A stretch of 64,000 nt of DNA from Ruthenibacterium komagatae (GCF_045865535.1 NZ_AP031406.1:2356001-2420000), one strand, 5' to 3'; counted from the stretch's first letter, positions 14,075 through 23,297 are shown. The notes: generated from the sequence alone by a model not told the origin. A program made the numbers and translations.

Positions 14075-15226
14075 TCAGGAAGCCGCGTGCTTTTTGGCCT
14101 CTTTTTCCGCCAGCCGGTACTGGGTGACGCGGCGCATCAGCGTGTACAGAATGCTGCACACCGGCACGGCAAACAGCATGCCGCCGATGCCCCACAAACT
14201 GCCGCCCACCGTGACGCTGGCCAGCACCCAAATGGCGGGCAGACCCACCGAGGAACCCACCACCCGGGGATAGATCAGGTTTCCTTCGATCTGCTGCAGC
14301 GTCAACAGGAAAATCACAAACAGAATGGCCTGAACGGGGTCCACCATCATGATCATGAAGGCGCCCACCACAGTGCCGATCACCGCGCCCACAATGGGGA
14401 TCAGAGCGCAGAAGCCCACCAGCGCGCCGATCATGGGCGCATAGGGAAAACGGAACAGCGTCATGCCCAGCCAGCAAAGCGTGCCCAGAATGCAGGCCTC
14501 AATGCACTGGCCGGTGACAAAACTGGCAAAAGTGTCGGAGGAAAGGCGCGCCACATACAAGAGCCCTTTGGCGAAGCGCTCGGGCAGGAAGGCACGGCAG
14601 ACCGCCGTGCACTGGGCTTTCAGCTTTTCCTTGCCCAGCAGGATGTACAGCGCCAGAATGAAGGCGATGACCACATTGGTCACACCGCCCACCGTGGCGG
14701 AAATGACCTGCACGGTGCCGCCCAGCAGGGAGCTGAATTGGCCGGTCAGGTAGGTGATGATGTCCCGGCCGGTTTTGGCCCAGTCGATGTCCAGCCCGGC
14801 CAGCCAGCTCTCCAGCTGGGGAAAGCGGTCGGCGTTGTCCTGCAGCCAGGCCGTGACTTGGGCCAGGAAGGGCGGCACGGTGTTGGCCAGCACCACAAGG
14901 GCATTGACCAGTTCCGGAACCACCAGCCAGAACACCGCGGTGAGCACAGCCAGAATGAACACCAGCGAGATGAGGATGCACAGGGGCCGGCGCAGCCGCT
15001 TCAGCACCGGCTTTTGAGTGCGGAGGAACAGGTGCCGTTCCAGAAAGCGCATGGGCACATTCAGCACAAAGGCAATGCAGAAGCCCAGCGTCAGCGGGAA
15101 CAGCACCCCGGCCAGCATGCCCAGCGCCGCGCCCAGCAGCGCCAGGTTGCACAGTGCCCAGTACAAGATCACGCAGCCGCCCAGCACCAGTGCCAGGCGC
15201 AGCAGAGTGGGTTTATCCAGTTTCAT
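14075..15226 (-). CDS. AI-2E-family (PerM/YtvI-like) permease
   Basis: The 383-residue protein has seven to eight membrane segments. The central soluble stretch, rich in PxF and WL pairs (VPPFLAQVTAWLQDNADRF), and the C-terminal half with GALVGFCALIPIVGAVIG and LQQIEGNLIYPRVVGSSVGL match the AI-2E transporter family. Members are proposed to export autoinducer-2 or to act in ion/pH homeostasis and sporulation; the role here is unknown. ATG 15226 follows AAAGAGGTG, 16 bp after the M23 gene, so the gene is probably the last of a three-gene operon with two M23 proteins. Confidence 0.87.
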   Translation of the reverse strand: MKLDKPTLLRLALVLGGCVILYWALCNLALLGAALGMLAGVLFPLTLGFCIAFVLNVPMRFLERHLFLRTQKPVLKRLRRPLCILISLVFILAVLTAVFWLVVPELVNALVVLANTVPPFLAQVTAWLQDNADRFPQLESWLAGLDIDWAKTGRDIITYLTGQFSSLLGGTVQVISATVGGVTNVVIAFILALYILLGKEKLKAQCTAVCRAFLPERFAKGLLYVARLSSDTFASFVTGQCIEACILGTLCWLGMTLFRFPYAPMIGALVGFCALIPIVGAVIGTVVGAFMIMMVDPVQAILFVIFLLTLQQIEGNLIYPRVVGSSVGLPAIWVLASVTVGGSLWGIGGMLFAVPVCSILYTLMRRVTQYRLAEKEAKKHAAS

Positions 15227-15242
15227 AAAAGCACCTCTTTCG

Positions 15243-16919
15243 TCAGCTGATATAGGCCATGGGATCGGTGAGAGAACCGCCGATGTACAGCTCCAGATGG
15301 CAGTGGTTGCCCGAAGAGTAACCGGTGGAACCCACATAGCCGATGACCTGGCCGCGCGCCACACCCTGGCCGGCGCTTACCGCCAGGCTGGAGCAGTGGG
15401 CGTACAAAGTGGCCATGCCGTTGCCGTGGTCGATCTTCACATAGTTGCCCCAGCTGTAATGCCAGCCGGCCTCCACCACGGTGCCGCTGTCGCAGGCGTA
15501 GATGGGGGCGCCGTAGGGGGCCCGCAGGTCCACGCCCCGGTGGCCGCCCTGGCCGAACCGGGTGCTGATGCCCACGTAGTCCGGCACCGGGAACACCAGA
15601 ACGCCCGAGCCGGTGATGGAGGTGGTGGGCGGCGTCTGGGTGCCCACTGCCACGATGCGGGGCGTCATCTCCTCGGTGACCGTGACCTGCAGCGGCACGC
15701 GGGAGACCTCCTGCCCGTCGATGCTGGTCACTTCGGCCACCACATGCTGGGAGCCGTTCCGGCCGGCCTGGATCACCTTCCGCACGCCGGTGTAATATTC
15801 GTCGCTCTCCACCTCTTCGGTGGTGTAGGCGATCTCCTCGTCGTACTCCACCACGTCGATGGTCTTGACCTTCAGATAATCCGGGTTGGAATACAGGGCG
15901 TCGATCAGGGTGTCGGTGCTTTCAATGGACGAGGTGAAATACACGCCGGGCACCAGCTGCACGTCCTGGGCGAATTCCACCCGGTGGCTTTCGTTCTGGC
16001 TCTCCTGATAAGGGGCCAGGGCCTGGTTGAGCACGTCCTGAATGGCTTGGCCGTCGGTGGCCACGCCCAGCAGCTCGCCGTTGATGTGTACGCCCGTGGC
16101 GTTCTGGATCTCGTCGCTGGCGCTGGCGATGATGTCGTCCGCCAGCTGGAAGGCCGTGGACCGGGCGGCCGCGTCAATGGGGCGAATGGAGAAGGTGGGC
16201 TCGGCGGTCCAGTCCCGGGCGCTCTCATCCGAAGCGATGATGCGCTCGCGCACGTAGTTTTCGGCGCTTTCCCACACGTTTTCATTCTCAATGAAGCCCA
16301 GCATCTGGCCGTTGTACTCCACGGCCAGCGAGTAGTCGTAGGACAGGACCTGATGCACGGTGAACACCAGCACCGCCGCCGCGCCCAGCGGCATCAGGTA
16401 ACGAAGGGCGTTGCCCACCAGATAGCGGTAGGCCTTTACGCCGCTTTTCAGATAGTTCAGACCGTCTTTGCTTCCCTCGCCTTCCTGCGCGGCCCGGTAG
16501 GCGTTGCGCAGGCCCCGGGCAAAGCGGCGGAAGGGCTCGGTCAGATCCTGTACGATCAGGCCGAAAAAGCGCAGGACCGGCAGCAGAAACAGCAGCGTCA
16601 GCGCAACGGCGCCGCTGCGCAGCGCCCGCAGAATGCGGCGCAACCGGCGGCCCGCCCGCACAAAGGCGTATTCGGTCTGCTGGCCCACCCGGTAAAACAG
16701 CTGGCCCAGGGCGTTCCAAACGGCCCCGGCGGGAATTTTTCCGTTCTGCGGCTGGGCGGCGCCGTCATTGGCGCCCCGCTGCAGGTTGGTCACGATCTTG
16801 TGCAGCACCGGGGTATCCGCTTTGGGTGCGGCGGCCTGCTCCTGGGGCGCGTCTGCGGCCGGCGCTGTCTCCGACTGCTGCGCAGGCAGGTTTTCCGGTG
16901 TGTGATTGGTAGGTTCCAT
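15243..16919 (-). CDS. membrane-anchored M23 (LytM) metallopeptidase with G5-like domain
   Basis: The 558-residue protein has an acidic, Pro/Gln-rich N-terminus, membrane segments near residues 110-130 and 185-205, and an extracellular region. A G5-like segment (about 380-435, EEIAYTTEEVESDEYYTG onward) precedes the M23 domain. The zinc and catalytic residues are present: H460 and D464 in HRGVD, H509 in YAHC and H539-x-H541 in NHCHLE. It should cleave peptidoglycan crosslinks. ATG 16919 follows AAGGAGCAACCC and lies 10 bp after an M23-like gene whose own active site is missing, so the two may act together, as LytM activator/enzyme pairs do. Confidence 0.9.
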   Translation of the reverse strand: MEPTNHTPENLPAQQSETAPAADAPQEQAAAPKADTPVLHKIVTNLQRGANDGAAQPQNGKIPAGAVWNALGQLFYRVGQQTEYAFVRAGRRLRRILRALRSGAVALTLLFLLPVLRFFGLIVQDLTEPFRRFARGLRNAYRAAQEGEGSKDGLNYLKSGVKAYRYLVGNALRYLMPLGAAAVLVFTVHQVLSYDYSLAVEYNGQMLGFIENENVWESAENYVRERIIASDESARDWTAEPTFSIRPIDAAARSTAFQLADDIIASASDEIQNATGVHINGELLGVATDGQAIQDVLNQALAPYQESQNESHRVEFAQDVQLVPGVYFTSSIESTDTLIDALYSNPDYLKVKTIDVVEYDEEIAYTTEEVESDEYYTGVRKVIQAGRNGSQHVVAEVTSIDGQEVSRVPLQVTVTEEMTPRIVAVGTQTPPTTSITGSGVLVFPVPDYVGISTRFGQGGHRGVDLRAPYGAPIYACDSGTVVEAGWHYSWGNYVKIDHGNGMATLYAHCSSLAVSAGQGVARGQVIGYVGSTGYSSGNHCHLELYIGGSLTDPMAYIS

Positions 16920-16929
16920 GGGTTGCTCC

Positions 16930-18168
16930 TTACTGTGCAAAATACAAACCGCTGCTTCCGTCGAACAAAGCGGCGGGGTCAATGCTCTGGTTGCCGATGC
17001 GGGCCTCAAAGAACAGGCGTTCGCCGCTCAGCCCCAGCTGAGCGCCCTGCTCCAGCGTCTGGCCCTTTTCACAACTCAGCCGTGACAGGTAGAAAAAGTA
17101 GGTTTTCAGGCCCGCGCCGTGGTCCAGCACCACGGTGTTGCCCGTCAGCTCCAGCGAGCCCGCAAACACCACGGTGCCCGCGGCCGGCGCCGTCACCGGC
17201 GACGAGGCCGCACAGCTGTATTCCACGCCGCTGGAGCGGCTGGGGCTTTGGCTGCCGCCCTCGTACACAAACGAGCCGTAGGGCACGCTTTCCACGGCGG
17301 ACGCCAGAGGCGCCGTGAACCGGCCGCTCCAGGCCGGGGGTGTGGCGGACATACTGTACAGCGGATAGATGGCGTCCCGCCACTGCTGCAAAGCTGCGGC
17401 CGACGCAGGCTCGGACGCGGGCGGATACAGGCGGGGATAATCCCGGTGCACCACGGTGACCACCGCGCTTTGCACAAAATCGCCGCAGCGCACGGTCACG
17501 GCATAGTCGCCCGATTCCCGGTTGTAGTGCAGGCCCAGAAACGCCGCCTTTCCGCCGGGCACGTCCACGAAGGGCGTGGCGGGAAGATCGCTTTCCAGCT
17601 GCAGAGCCGCACCTTCGTCCAGCACGCCGCTGACCCGTACGCACACCACGCCGCCCTGTTCCAGCCGCGTGGAAGAGAACTGCACCTGCGGGGGCGCATT
17701 GACCGTGAAGGCCGCTTCATACCGAAAAACACCGTACCCCTTGCCCGCCCGGGGCTTGATCTCCACCGTGGCCCGCAGAATGTGCGTGCCGTTTTGGGAG
17801 AACGAAAGCTCCGTCCGCTGGGCGGAGTTCTCGCTGTACAGCGTGGCGCCGTCCGGCCCGGTGACCGTCAGGGCCACCAGCGCGTCTTTGGGAAGAGACA
17901 GGGGCACGGTGGCCTGCCCGATCTCGCCCAGGTCCTGCCGCGGAGAAGCGGCGGGTGCATAGGTTTTATACAGCACACCGTTCAGCACGGGCGCGTGCCA
18001 TTCGCACTGGGTAGGGGTCAGGGTCTGCCCGTTCAGCGTCAGGGCAGGGGGCTCAAAGTCCGTCTCGTCGGTGCTGCGGTACAGCCAGAACAGCGTGCCG
18101 CCCACCAGGCCGCCCACCAGAACGGCCACCAGCAAAAGCCAGAGCAAGGTACGTTTCAGTGCGCGCAT
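16930..18168 (-). CDS. degenerate M23-like protein (catalytic residues missing)
   Basis: The 412-residue protein has an N-terminal anchor (MRALKRTLLWLLLVAVLVGG), a long beta-rich extracellular region and a C-terminal LytM-like fold (about residues 310-410: APAAGTVVFAGSLELTGNTVV, then QLGLSGERLFFEARIG). Where active enzymes have HxxGxD this protein reads SSGVEY, and where they have HxH it reads FFEARIG, so the zinc ligands are absent. It lies 10 bp upstream of an intact M23 peptidase gene and shares its promoter. A role as a non-catalytic envelope or regulatory partner is inferred; the SpoIIQ-type architecture is comparable. Confidence 0.75.
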   Translation of the reverse strand: MRALKRTLLWLLLVAVLVGGLVGGTLFWLYRSTDETDFEPPALTLNGQTLTPTQCEWHAPVLNGVLYKTYAPAASPRQDLGEIGQATVPLSLPKDALVALTVTGPDGATLYSENSAQRTELSFSQNGTHILRATVEIKPRAGKGYGVFRYEAAFTVNAPPQVQFSSTRLEQGGVVCVRVSGVLDEGAALQLESDLPATPFVDVPGGKAAFLGLHYNRESGDYAVTVRCGDFVQSAVVTVVHRDYPRLYPPASEPASAAALQQWRDAIYPLYSMSATPPAWSGRFTAPLASAVESVPYGSFVYEGGSQSPSRSSGVEYSCAASSPVTAPAAGTVVFAGSLELTGNTVVLDHGAGLKTYFFYLSRLSCEKGQTLEQGAQLGLSGERLFFEARIGNQSIDPAALFDGSSGLYFAQ

Positions 18169-18198
18169 CCCACCGCCCCCTTACTGTATAATTAAGTT

Positions 18199-18228
18199 AT
18201 TATAGCATATAAAAGGCATTTTCGTCAA
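18199..18228 (-). promoter_or_regulatory. promoter of the M23/AI-2E operon
   Basis: Minus-strand TTGACG (complement of 18223-18228), an 18-bp spacer ending TGC, and TATAAT (complement of 18199-18204). The -35 overlaps the 3' end of the SLOG gene. Confidence 0.7.
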
Positions 18229-18716
18229 AAAAGGGCCACGTTCAGGCTGCCCAGGTTCTCCACGTACAGCCCCCGGCGCAGCGCGTACCGCACGGTGTAG
18301 GCCGTGCCGCCCGAAGTGCGATTGCAGTAGCTGATGCAGTGGGCGGAGTTGTCCACCAGGTACCGGTCCCGGGCCAGATAGGCTTCCCGGCTTCCCCGGG
18401 GCAGCAGGCACACCCGCTTGTCGTACCGGGGCAGCAGCGTTTGCCGCCGGGCGCGCTGCGCGTCGGTCCACCGGCTGGTGAACCCGTCAAAAGGCTCTAC
18501 CGCGATGACCCGGATCTGAGGATAGAGGGTGTCCCGCAGGTTCAGAAGGACCTCGGCGGCCAGGGTGTCAAACCCCACGGCGCCCCCCACGCCGAAATAG
18601 CGAACGCCCTGGGCCAGACGGCCGCGGACGGCCTCGGTCAGGCGGGCCTCCAGAAGCCGGGTATCCGCGGGGAGATCCCGGTGGCCGGTGAGGCAGCAGG
18701 TTTGCAGCGCTTTCAT
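18225..18716 (-). CDS. SLOG-family protein (DUF1273/YpsA-like)
   Basis: The 163-residue protein opens with CCLTGHRDLPADTRLL and has the Rossmann-like motif YFGVGGAVGFDTLAAEVLL (about residues 40-58), then an RRQTLLPRYDKRV segment, the profile of the SLOG/DUF1273 group to which YpsA belongs. These proteins are thought to bind nucleotides or nucleotide-derived ligands; function is not settled. ATG 18716 follows AAGGAGGTCGT and a promoter at 18749-18777. It is monocistronic or reads into the M23 operon, because no terminator separates them. Confidence 0.82.
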   Translation of the reverse strand: MKALQTCCLTGHRDLPADTRLLEARLTEAVRGRLAQGVRYFGVGGAVGFDTLAAEVLLNLRDTLYPQIRVIAVEPFDGFTSRWTDAQRARRQTLLPRYDKRVCLLPRGSREAYLARDRYLVDNSAHCISYCNRTSGGTAYTVRYALRRGLYVENLGSLNVALF

Positions 18717-18748
18717 ACGACCTCCTTATTATAAGGGTTTCTCCCTTC

Positions 18749-18777
18749 AAGATAAGCCAAAGAGACCGGCCCGTCAA
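18749..18777 (-). promoter_or_regulatory. promoter of the SLOG gene
   Basis: Minus-strand TTGACG (complement of 18772-18777), a 17-bp spacer and TATCTT (complement of 18749-18754), divergent from the aminotransferase promoter. Confidence 0.6.
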
Positions 18778-18809
18778 GGGGAATTCCGGCGGCTTTTTTC
18801 GATGTTTTA

Positions 18810-18839
18810 TTGCTAAACTTGTTCCAAACGTGGTATACT
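18810..18839 (+). promoter_or_regulatory. promoter of the aminotransferase/aromatic cluster
   Basis: TTGCTA (18810-18815), an 18-bp spacer ending TGG and TATACT (18834-18839). Confidence 0.6.
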
Positions 18840-18873
18840 GGACCCAAATCGTCAAATCACGGAGGGAATGGGA

Positions 18874-20037
18874 ATGCGTCAGTTTTTGGCAAAAGAGTGG
18901 CAGGGCGAGGAGACGAACCCCTTGATGACGGTGACGGACAAGGCGAAGCTGTATCCGGACATCATTGATTTTTCCATCGGAGATCCGGATCTTCCGGTGC
19001 CGGCGGAGATTCTGGAAAAGGCGGGGGCGGATGCGCTGGCCGGGTACACCAAGTACAGCGACCCCTGGGGATATCCGGAACTGCGGGACGCCATCGTGCG
19101 CTTTTACGCCGAGGACTATGGCGTGAACATCGGCCGGGAGAACGTGTTTGTGACCACGGCGGGCTGCGCGGCCATGAGCCTTGTGATGGAAGCCGTGCTG
19201 GAAGAAGGAGACGAGGTGCTTGTGTTCGACCCGTACTTCTCGGCCTATGAGCAGCAGGTGCGCATCCCGGGCGGCGTGCCCGTGTGCGTGCCCTGCACCG
19301 AAGAGGAGTGCTGGCAGCCCAACGTGCAGCGGGCCGAAGCCTATGTGACCGGCCGCACCAAGGCGCTGCTGATCAACACGCCCAACAACCCCACGGGCGT
19401 GTGCTATTCGGACGAGACCCTGGCCGCGCTGGCGGCGTTTGCCCGGCGGCACGATTTGCTGGTCATCGCGGATGACATTTACACCAGTTTTGTGTACGGC
19501 GGGCGCTTTGTCCCCATCATGAGCCTGCTGGAGATGGCGCAGCGCACGGTGACCATCAACAGTTTCAGCAAGAACTTTGTGATGACCGGCCTGCGGGTGG
19601 GCAACATCGTGGCCCCGGCGGAGATCTGCCGGGCGGTGAAGCGCATCAACGACAGCCTGATCTTCTCCGCGCCCAGCTATTCCCAGCGGGCGGCGCTGTA
19701 CGCGCTGGAAAAACGGCACGAATACGCGCGGCAGATCGTGCCGGAATTTGAGAAACGCATGGCATACGGCGCAAAGCGCATCCGGGAGATCCCGGGCTTC
19801 ACCCTCAGCCCTGCGGCGGGGGGCATCTACCTGTTCCCGGGCATCAAAAAGACCGGGCTGACCAGCATGGAGGCCTGCGCCCGGATTCTGGAAGAGGCCC
19901 ATGTGCTGATGGTGCCCGGCTCGGCCTTCGGCGACGCGGGCGAGGGCTATCTGCGCATCGCCTGCACCGTGGGCGTGGACAAAATGGCCGAGGCCTTTGA
20001 CCGGATGGCCCAAATGCCCCTGCTGCAATTGAAATAA
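18874..20037 (+). CDS. class I PLP-dependent aminotransferase (probable aromatic aminotransferase)
   Basis: The 387-residue fold-type I aminotransferase has the substrate-binding start IIDFSIGDPDLPVP, the cofactor motif LLINTPNNPTGV, the PLP-contacting IADDIYTSF and the Schiff-base lysine in NSFSKNFVMTGLRVG. ATG 18874 is used because GGAGGG is seven bases upstream; ATG 18868 is too close. It precedes a cluster that makes phenylpyruvate and 4-hydroxyphenylpyruvate, so it probably performs the last transamination to Phe and Tyr. The substrate is inferred from context; the AspC/ArAT group is broad. Confidence 0.85.
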   Translation: MRQFLAKEWQGEETNPLMTVTDKAKLYPDIIDFSIGDPDLPVPAEILEKAGADALAGYTKYSDPWGYPELRDAIVRFYAEDYGVNIGRENVFVTTAGCAAMSLVMEAVLEEGDEVLVFDPYFSAYEQQVRIPGGVPVCVPCTEEECWQPNVQRAEAYVTGRTKALLINTPNNPTGVCYSDETLAALAAFARRHDLLVIADDIYTSFVYGGRFVPIMSLLEMAQRTVTINSFSKNFVMTGLRVGNIVAPAEICRAVKRINDSLIFSAPSYSQRAALYALEKRHEYARQIVPEFEKRMAYGAKRIREIPGFTLSPAAGGIYLFPGIKKTGLTSMEACARILEEAHVLMVPGSAFGDAGEGYLRIACTVGVDKMAEAFDRMAQMPLLQLK

Positions 20038-20057
20038 GGCCGGTGCTCTGGTATACT
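20029..20057 (+). promoter_or_regulatory. internal promoter in front of pheA
   Basis: TTGAAA (20029-20034), exactly 17 bp and TATACT (20052-20057), with TGG before the -10. The -35 is formed by the last codons and stop of the aminotransferase gene. It would give a transcript starting about 15 nt before the pheA GTG. Confidence 0.7.
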
Positions 20058-20078
20058 GGCAAAAACGAGGTGGTTTGC

Positions 20079-21152
20079 GTGGACAAACTTTCACAGGCGC
20101 GCGCCGTCATTGACGAAGTGGACGCCCAGATGGCGCAGCTGTTCTGCCGCCGCATGGACGCGGTGCGGGACGTGGTGGCCTATAAAAAAGAACACGGCCT
20201 TCCGGTGCTGGATGCATCCCGGGAAGAGGCTGTGGTGGAAAAGAACCTGGCGCTGCTGCCGGACAAAGCGTACGCCGAATGGTACGAGGACTTTGTGCGG
20301 CACAACATGGCCGTGTCCCGGGCGTTTCAAAGCCGGGTGCTGGCCCGGGACGCCGTGGCCTATCAGGGGGTGGAGGGCGCCTTCAGCCACATTGCGCTGA
20401 CCCGGCTGTTCCCCCATGCAGCGGCCCGGGCGTACCCCACCTGGGCCCAGGTGTTTGACGCGGTGGAAAAGGGCGAGGCCGCCTGCGGCGTGCTGCCCTT
20501 TGAAAACAGCCATGCGGGCGACGTCAGCGAAGTGCTGGATCTGTGCTTTGCCCACGAAGACCTGTGCGTGCAGCAGGTGTACGATCTGCCCGTGAGCCAG
20601 AACCTTCTGGGCGTGCCCGGCGCAAAGCTGAGCGAGGTCAGGCAGGTGGTGTCGCACCCGCAGGCGCTGCAGCAGTCGGCAAAGTTCCTGCGCACGCTGG
20701 GGCTGGAGACCCGGCCCATGGCCAACACCGCCGCCGCGGCCAAGTATGTGGCCGAGACCGGCGACGTGACGCTGGCGGCCATCGCCTCAAAAGAGACGGC
20801 GGCCCTGTACGGCCTTGCGGTGCTGGCGGAAGACGTGAACACCAGCGAGAGCAACACCACCCGGTTCATCGTCATCGGACGGGAGATGGCCGCGGCGGGC
20901 AACCGGTTCAGCCTGCTGTTTACCGTGGACCATGTGGCCGGCAGTCTGGCCCGGGTGGTGCAGGCCATCGGGGAGATGGGCTTCAACATGGAGTGCATCA
21001 AAAGCCGGCCCATGCCCCATGTGCCCTGGGAGTATTACTTTTATGTGGAGCTGGTGGGCGACGTGTCTTCGGACAGCTCCCGCGCGCTGTTGGAAAAACT
21101 GAACGGTCTGTGCCGCACCGCCCGGGTGCTGGGCGTGTACGGCCGGGAATAA
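20079..21152 (+). CDS. pheA: bifunctional chorismate mutase / prephenate dehydratase
   Basis: The 357-residue protein has an N-terminal AroQ-class chorismate mutase (residues 1-85, LSQARAVIDEVDAQMAQLF), a prephenate dehydratase domain (about 95-270; VAYQGVEGAFSHIA, GVLPFENSHAGDV and the catalytic NTTRFIVIG) and a C-terminal ACT domain (about 275-355; FTVDHVAGSLARVVQAI, ESRP-like CIKSRP) for phenylalanine feedback. GTG 20079 follows GAGG eight bases upstream. It converts chorismate to phenylpyruvate and starts the tightly packed aro operon. Confidence 0.94.
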   Translation: MDKLSQARAVIDEVDAQMAQLFCRRMDAVRDVVAYKKEHGLPVLDASREEAVVEKNLALLPDKAYAEWYEDFVRHNMAVSRAFQSRVLARDAVAYQGVEGAFSHIALTRLFPHAAARAYPTWAQVFDAVEKGEAACGVLPFENSHAGDVSEVLDLCFAHEDLCVQQVYDLPVSQNLLGVPGAKLSEVRQVVSHPQALQQSAKFLRTLGLETRPMANTAAAAKYVAETGDVTLAAIASKETAALYGLAVLAEDVNTSESNTTRFIVIGREMAAAGNRFSLLFTVDHVAGSLARVVQAIGEMGFNMECIKSRPMPHVPWEYYFYVELVGDVSSDSSRALLEKLNGLCRTARVLGVYGRE

Positions 21153-21165
21153 AGGAGAGAGCAAC

Positions 21166-22179
21166 ATGAAACTGACCATGCGTCTTGGTGTGCGCAGCTA
21201 TGACATCGTGGTGCGCCGGGGCGCTCTGGCCCGGGTCAACCAGCTGATCAACCTGAACCGAAAGGTGCTGGTGGTGACGGACGAGGGCGTGCCCCGCCGC
21301 TATGTGGAAGCGATTCTGGCCCAGTGCGGCCGGGGCGTGGAGGTGTGCGTGCCCCAGGGCGAAGGGTCCAAGAGCTTCGCCTGTCTGGAGCGCATCCTCA
21401 CCACCATGCTGGAAGCCGGGTTCGGCCGTTCGGACGCGGTGCTGGCGCTGGGCGGCGGCGTAGTGGGCGATCTGGCCGGGTTTGCGGCTGCCTGCTACAT
21501 GCGGGGCGTGGATTTCATCAACTGCCCCACCACCACCCTGAGCCAGATCGATTCCTCCATCGGCGGCAAGACCGCCGTCAACCTGGCGGGCACCAAAAAT
21601 GTGGTGGGCGCCTTCCATCAGCCCCGGCTGGTGGTGGCGGACCCGGACACGCTGGACACGCTGCCCCGCCGCCATTTCATCAACGGTCTGGCCGAGGCGG
21701 TGAAAGCCGGCCTGATCGCCGACGAGGATCTGTTTGAACTGTTTGAGACCGGCGACGCGGACAAGGACCTGGAAGAGATCCTGTACCGCAGCCTGGTGGT
21801 GAAAAAGAACGTGGTGGAAAACGACGAGCGGGAGACCGGCCGCCGGGCGGTGCTGAACTTTGGCCACACCATCGGCCACGGCATCGAGAGCGCCGAGCAT
21901 CTGGGTGGCCTGTACCACGGCGAGTGCGTGGCGCTGGGCATGCTGCCCATGATCGAGGACGAGGCGCTGCGCAGCCGGGTCAAAGCGGTGTACAAGCGCC
22001 TGGGGCTGCCCGCGTCCATCGAATACGACGGCGACGAGATCTTCCGGTTTGCGACCCATGACAAAAAGGCGTCGGGCGACGCGGTGACCGTGGTGCGCGT
22101 GCCCGAGCTGGGTCAGGTGCGGCTGGACAAAATTCCGCTGGAAGAGCTTCGCACGCTGATCGGGGAGGGGATCCAATGA
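21166..22179 (+). CDS. aroB: 3-dehydroquinate synthase
   Basis: The 337-residue enzyme carries the NAD-binding LALGGGVVGDLAGFAAACYMRG and the metal site region FHQPRLVVADPDTLDTLP, NGLAEAVKAGLI and NFGHTIGHGIE with HGECVALGM. It is slightly shorter than the usual 350-360 residues. It converts DAHP to 3-dehydroquinate, step two of the shikimate pathway. ATG 21166 follows AAAGGAGAG, 13 bp after pheA, and its stop overlaps the aroC start (ATGA). Confidence 0.95.
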   Translation: MKLTMRLGVRSYDIVVRRGALARVNQLINLNRKVLVVTDEGVPRRYVEAILAQCGRGVEVCVPQGEGSKSFACLERILTTMLEAGFGRSDAVLALGGGVVGDLAGFAAACYMRGVDFINCPTTTLSQIDSSIGGKTAVNLAGTKNVVGAFHQPRLVVADPDTLDTLPRRHFINGLAEAVKAGLIADEDLFELFETGDADKDLEEILYRSLVVKKNVVENDERETGRRAVLNFGHTIGHGIESAEHLGGLYHGECVALGMLPMIEDEALRSRVKAVYKRLGLPASIEYDGDEIFRFATHDKKASGDAVTVVRVPELGQVRLDKIPLEELRTLIGEGIQ

Positions 22180-23297
22180 GCGACTGCACAGGCACTGCCT
22201 TCACCCTGACCGTCTTCGGTGAGAGCCACGGCCCCGCCATCGGCGCTGTGGTCACAGGGCTGCGGCCGGGCACGGTCATCGACGAGGCGTTTGTGGCCCG
22301 CCAGATGGACAAGCGCCGGGCCAAGGGTAAAATTTCCACGGCCCGCACCGAGGCCGACCGGGTGCGCTTTGTATCGGGCGTGTACCAGGGCCGGGCGACG
22401 GGCACGGCCCTGACCCTTTTGATTGAAAACGAGAACACCCGCAGCGGCGACTACGCCAAGACCGCGGACCTTCTGCGCCCCGGTCATGCGGATTACACGG
22501 CCTATGCCAAGTACGGCGGCTATCAGGACGCCCGGGGCGGCGGCCATTTCTCCGGCCGGCTCACCGCACCCGTGGTGGCCGCCGGCAGCATTTTTACGAA
22601 GATGCTGGAGGACAAGGGCGTGGTCATTGCCACGCACCTGGCCAAATGCGCGGGCGTGGAGGATGCGCCTTTCTCCCGGGACCCGGAGACGCTGCTGCGC
22701 CAGGCACGGCAGCTGAATGAAAAGGACTTCGCCGTGCTGGACGAGGTGCGGGGCGCGGCCATGACAAGGGCCATCGAGGCGGCCGCCGCCGAGGGCGACA
22801 GCGTGGGCGGCGTGCTGGAAACCGTGGTGCTGGGCCTGCCCGCAGGCGTGGGCGAACCCTTCTTTGACAGCGTGGAGAGCGTGCTGGCCGGCCTGTTGTT
22901 CAGCATTCCCGCGGTGAAAGGTGTGGAGTTCGGCGACGGATTTGCGCTGGCGGGCCTGCGGGGCAGCCAGGCCAACGACCCCTTCCGCATGCAGGGCGGC
23001 CGGGTGGTCACCACCCAGAACCGCAACGGCGGGGTGAACGGCGGCATCACCAACGGCATGCCCGTGGTGCTGCGCACTGTGGTCAAGCCCACCCCCAGCA
23101 TTTATAAAGTGCAGCAGACGGTGGATTACGCCGCAAAGCGCAACGCCACCCTGCAGATCAACGGCCGGCACGACCCGTGCATCGTGCACCGGGCCCGTGT
23201 GGTGCAGGACAGTCTGGTGGCGTTCGGTTTGGCGGACCTGTGCGCGCAGCAGTTCGGCACAGCCTGGCAGGAGGGTTCGTCATGGAATACGGATTGA
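22176..23297 (+). CDS. aroC: chorismate synthase
   Basis: The 373-residue protein shows all three chorismate synthase signatures: GESHGPAIGAVVTGLRPG near residue 14, GHADYTAYAKYGGYQDARGG with the RGG loop near 105-130, and RDPCIV-like RHDPCIVHRARVV near the end. It produces chorismate from EPSP using reduced FMN. The start overlaps aroB by 4 bp, and the end overlaps the aroE-aroK start by 16 bp, indicating translational coupling. Confidence 0.96.
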   Translation: MSDCTGTAFTLTVFGESHGPAIGAVVTGLRPGTVIDEAFVARQMDKRRAKGKISTARTEADRVRFVSGVYQGRATGTALTLLIENENTRSGDYAKTADLLRPGHADYTAYAKYGGYQDARGGGHFSGRLTAPVVAAGSIFTKMLEDKGVVIATHLAKCAGVEDAPFSRDPETLLRQARQLNEKDFAVLDEVRGAAMTRAIEAAAAEGDSVGGVLETVVLGLPAGVGEPFFDSVESVLAGLLFSIPAVKGVEFGDGFALAGLRGSQANDPFRMQGGRVVTTQNRNGGVNGGITNGMPVVLRTVVKPTPSIYKVQQTVDYAAKRNATLQINGRHDPCIVHRARVVQDSLVAFGLADLCAQQFGTAWQEGSSWNTD

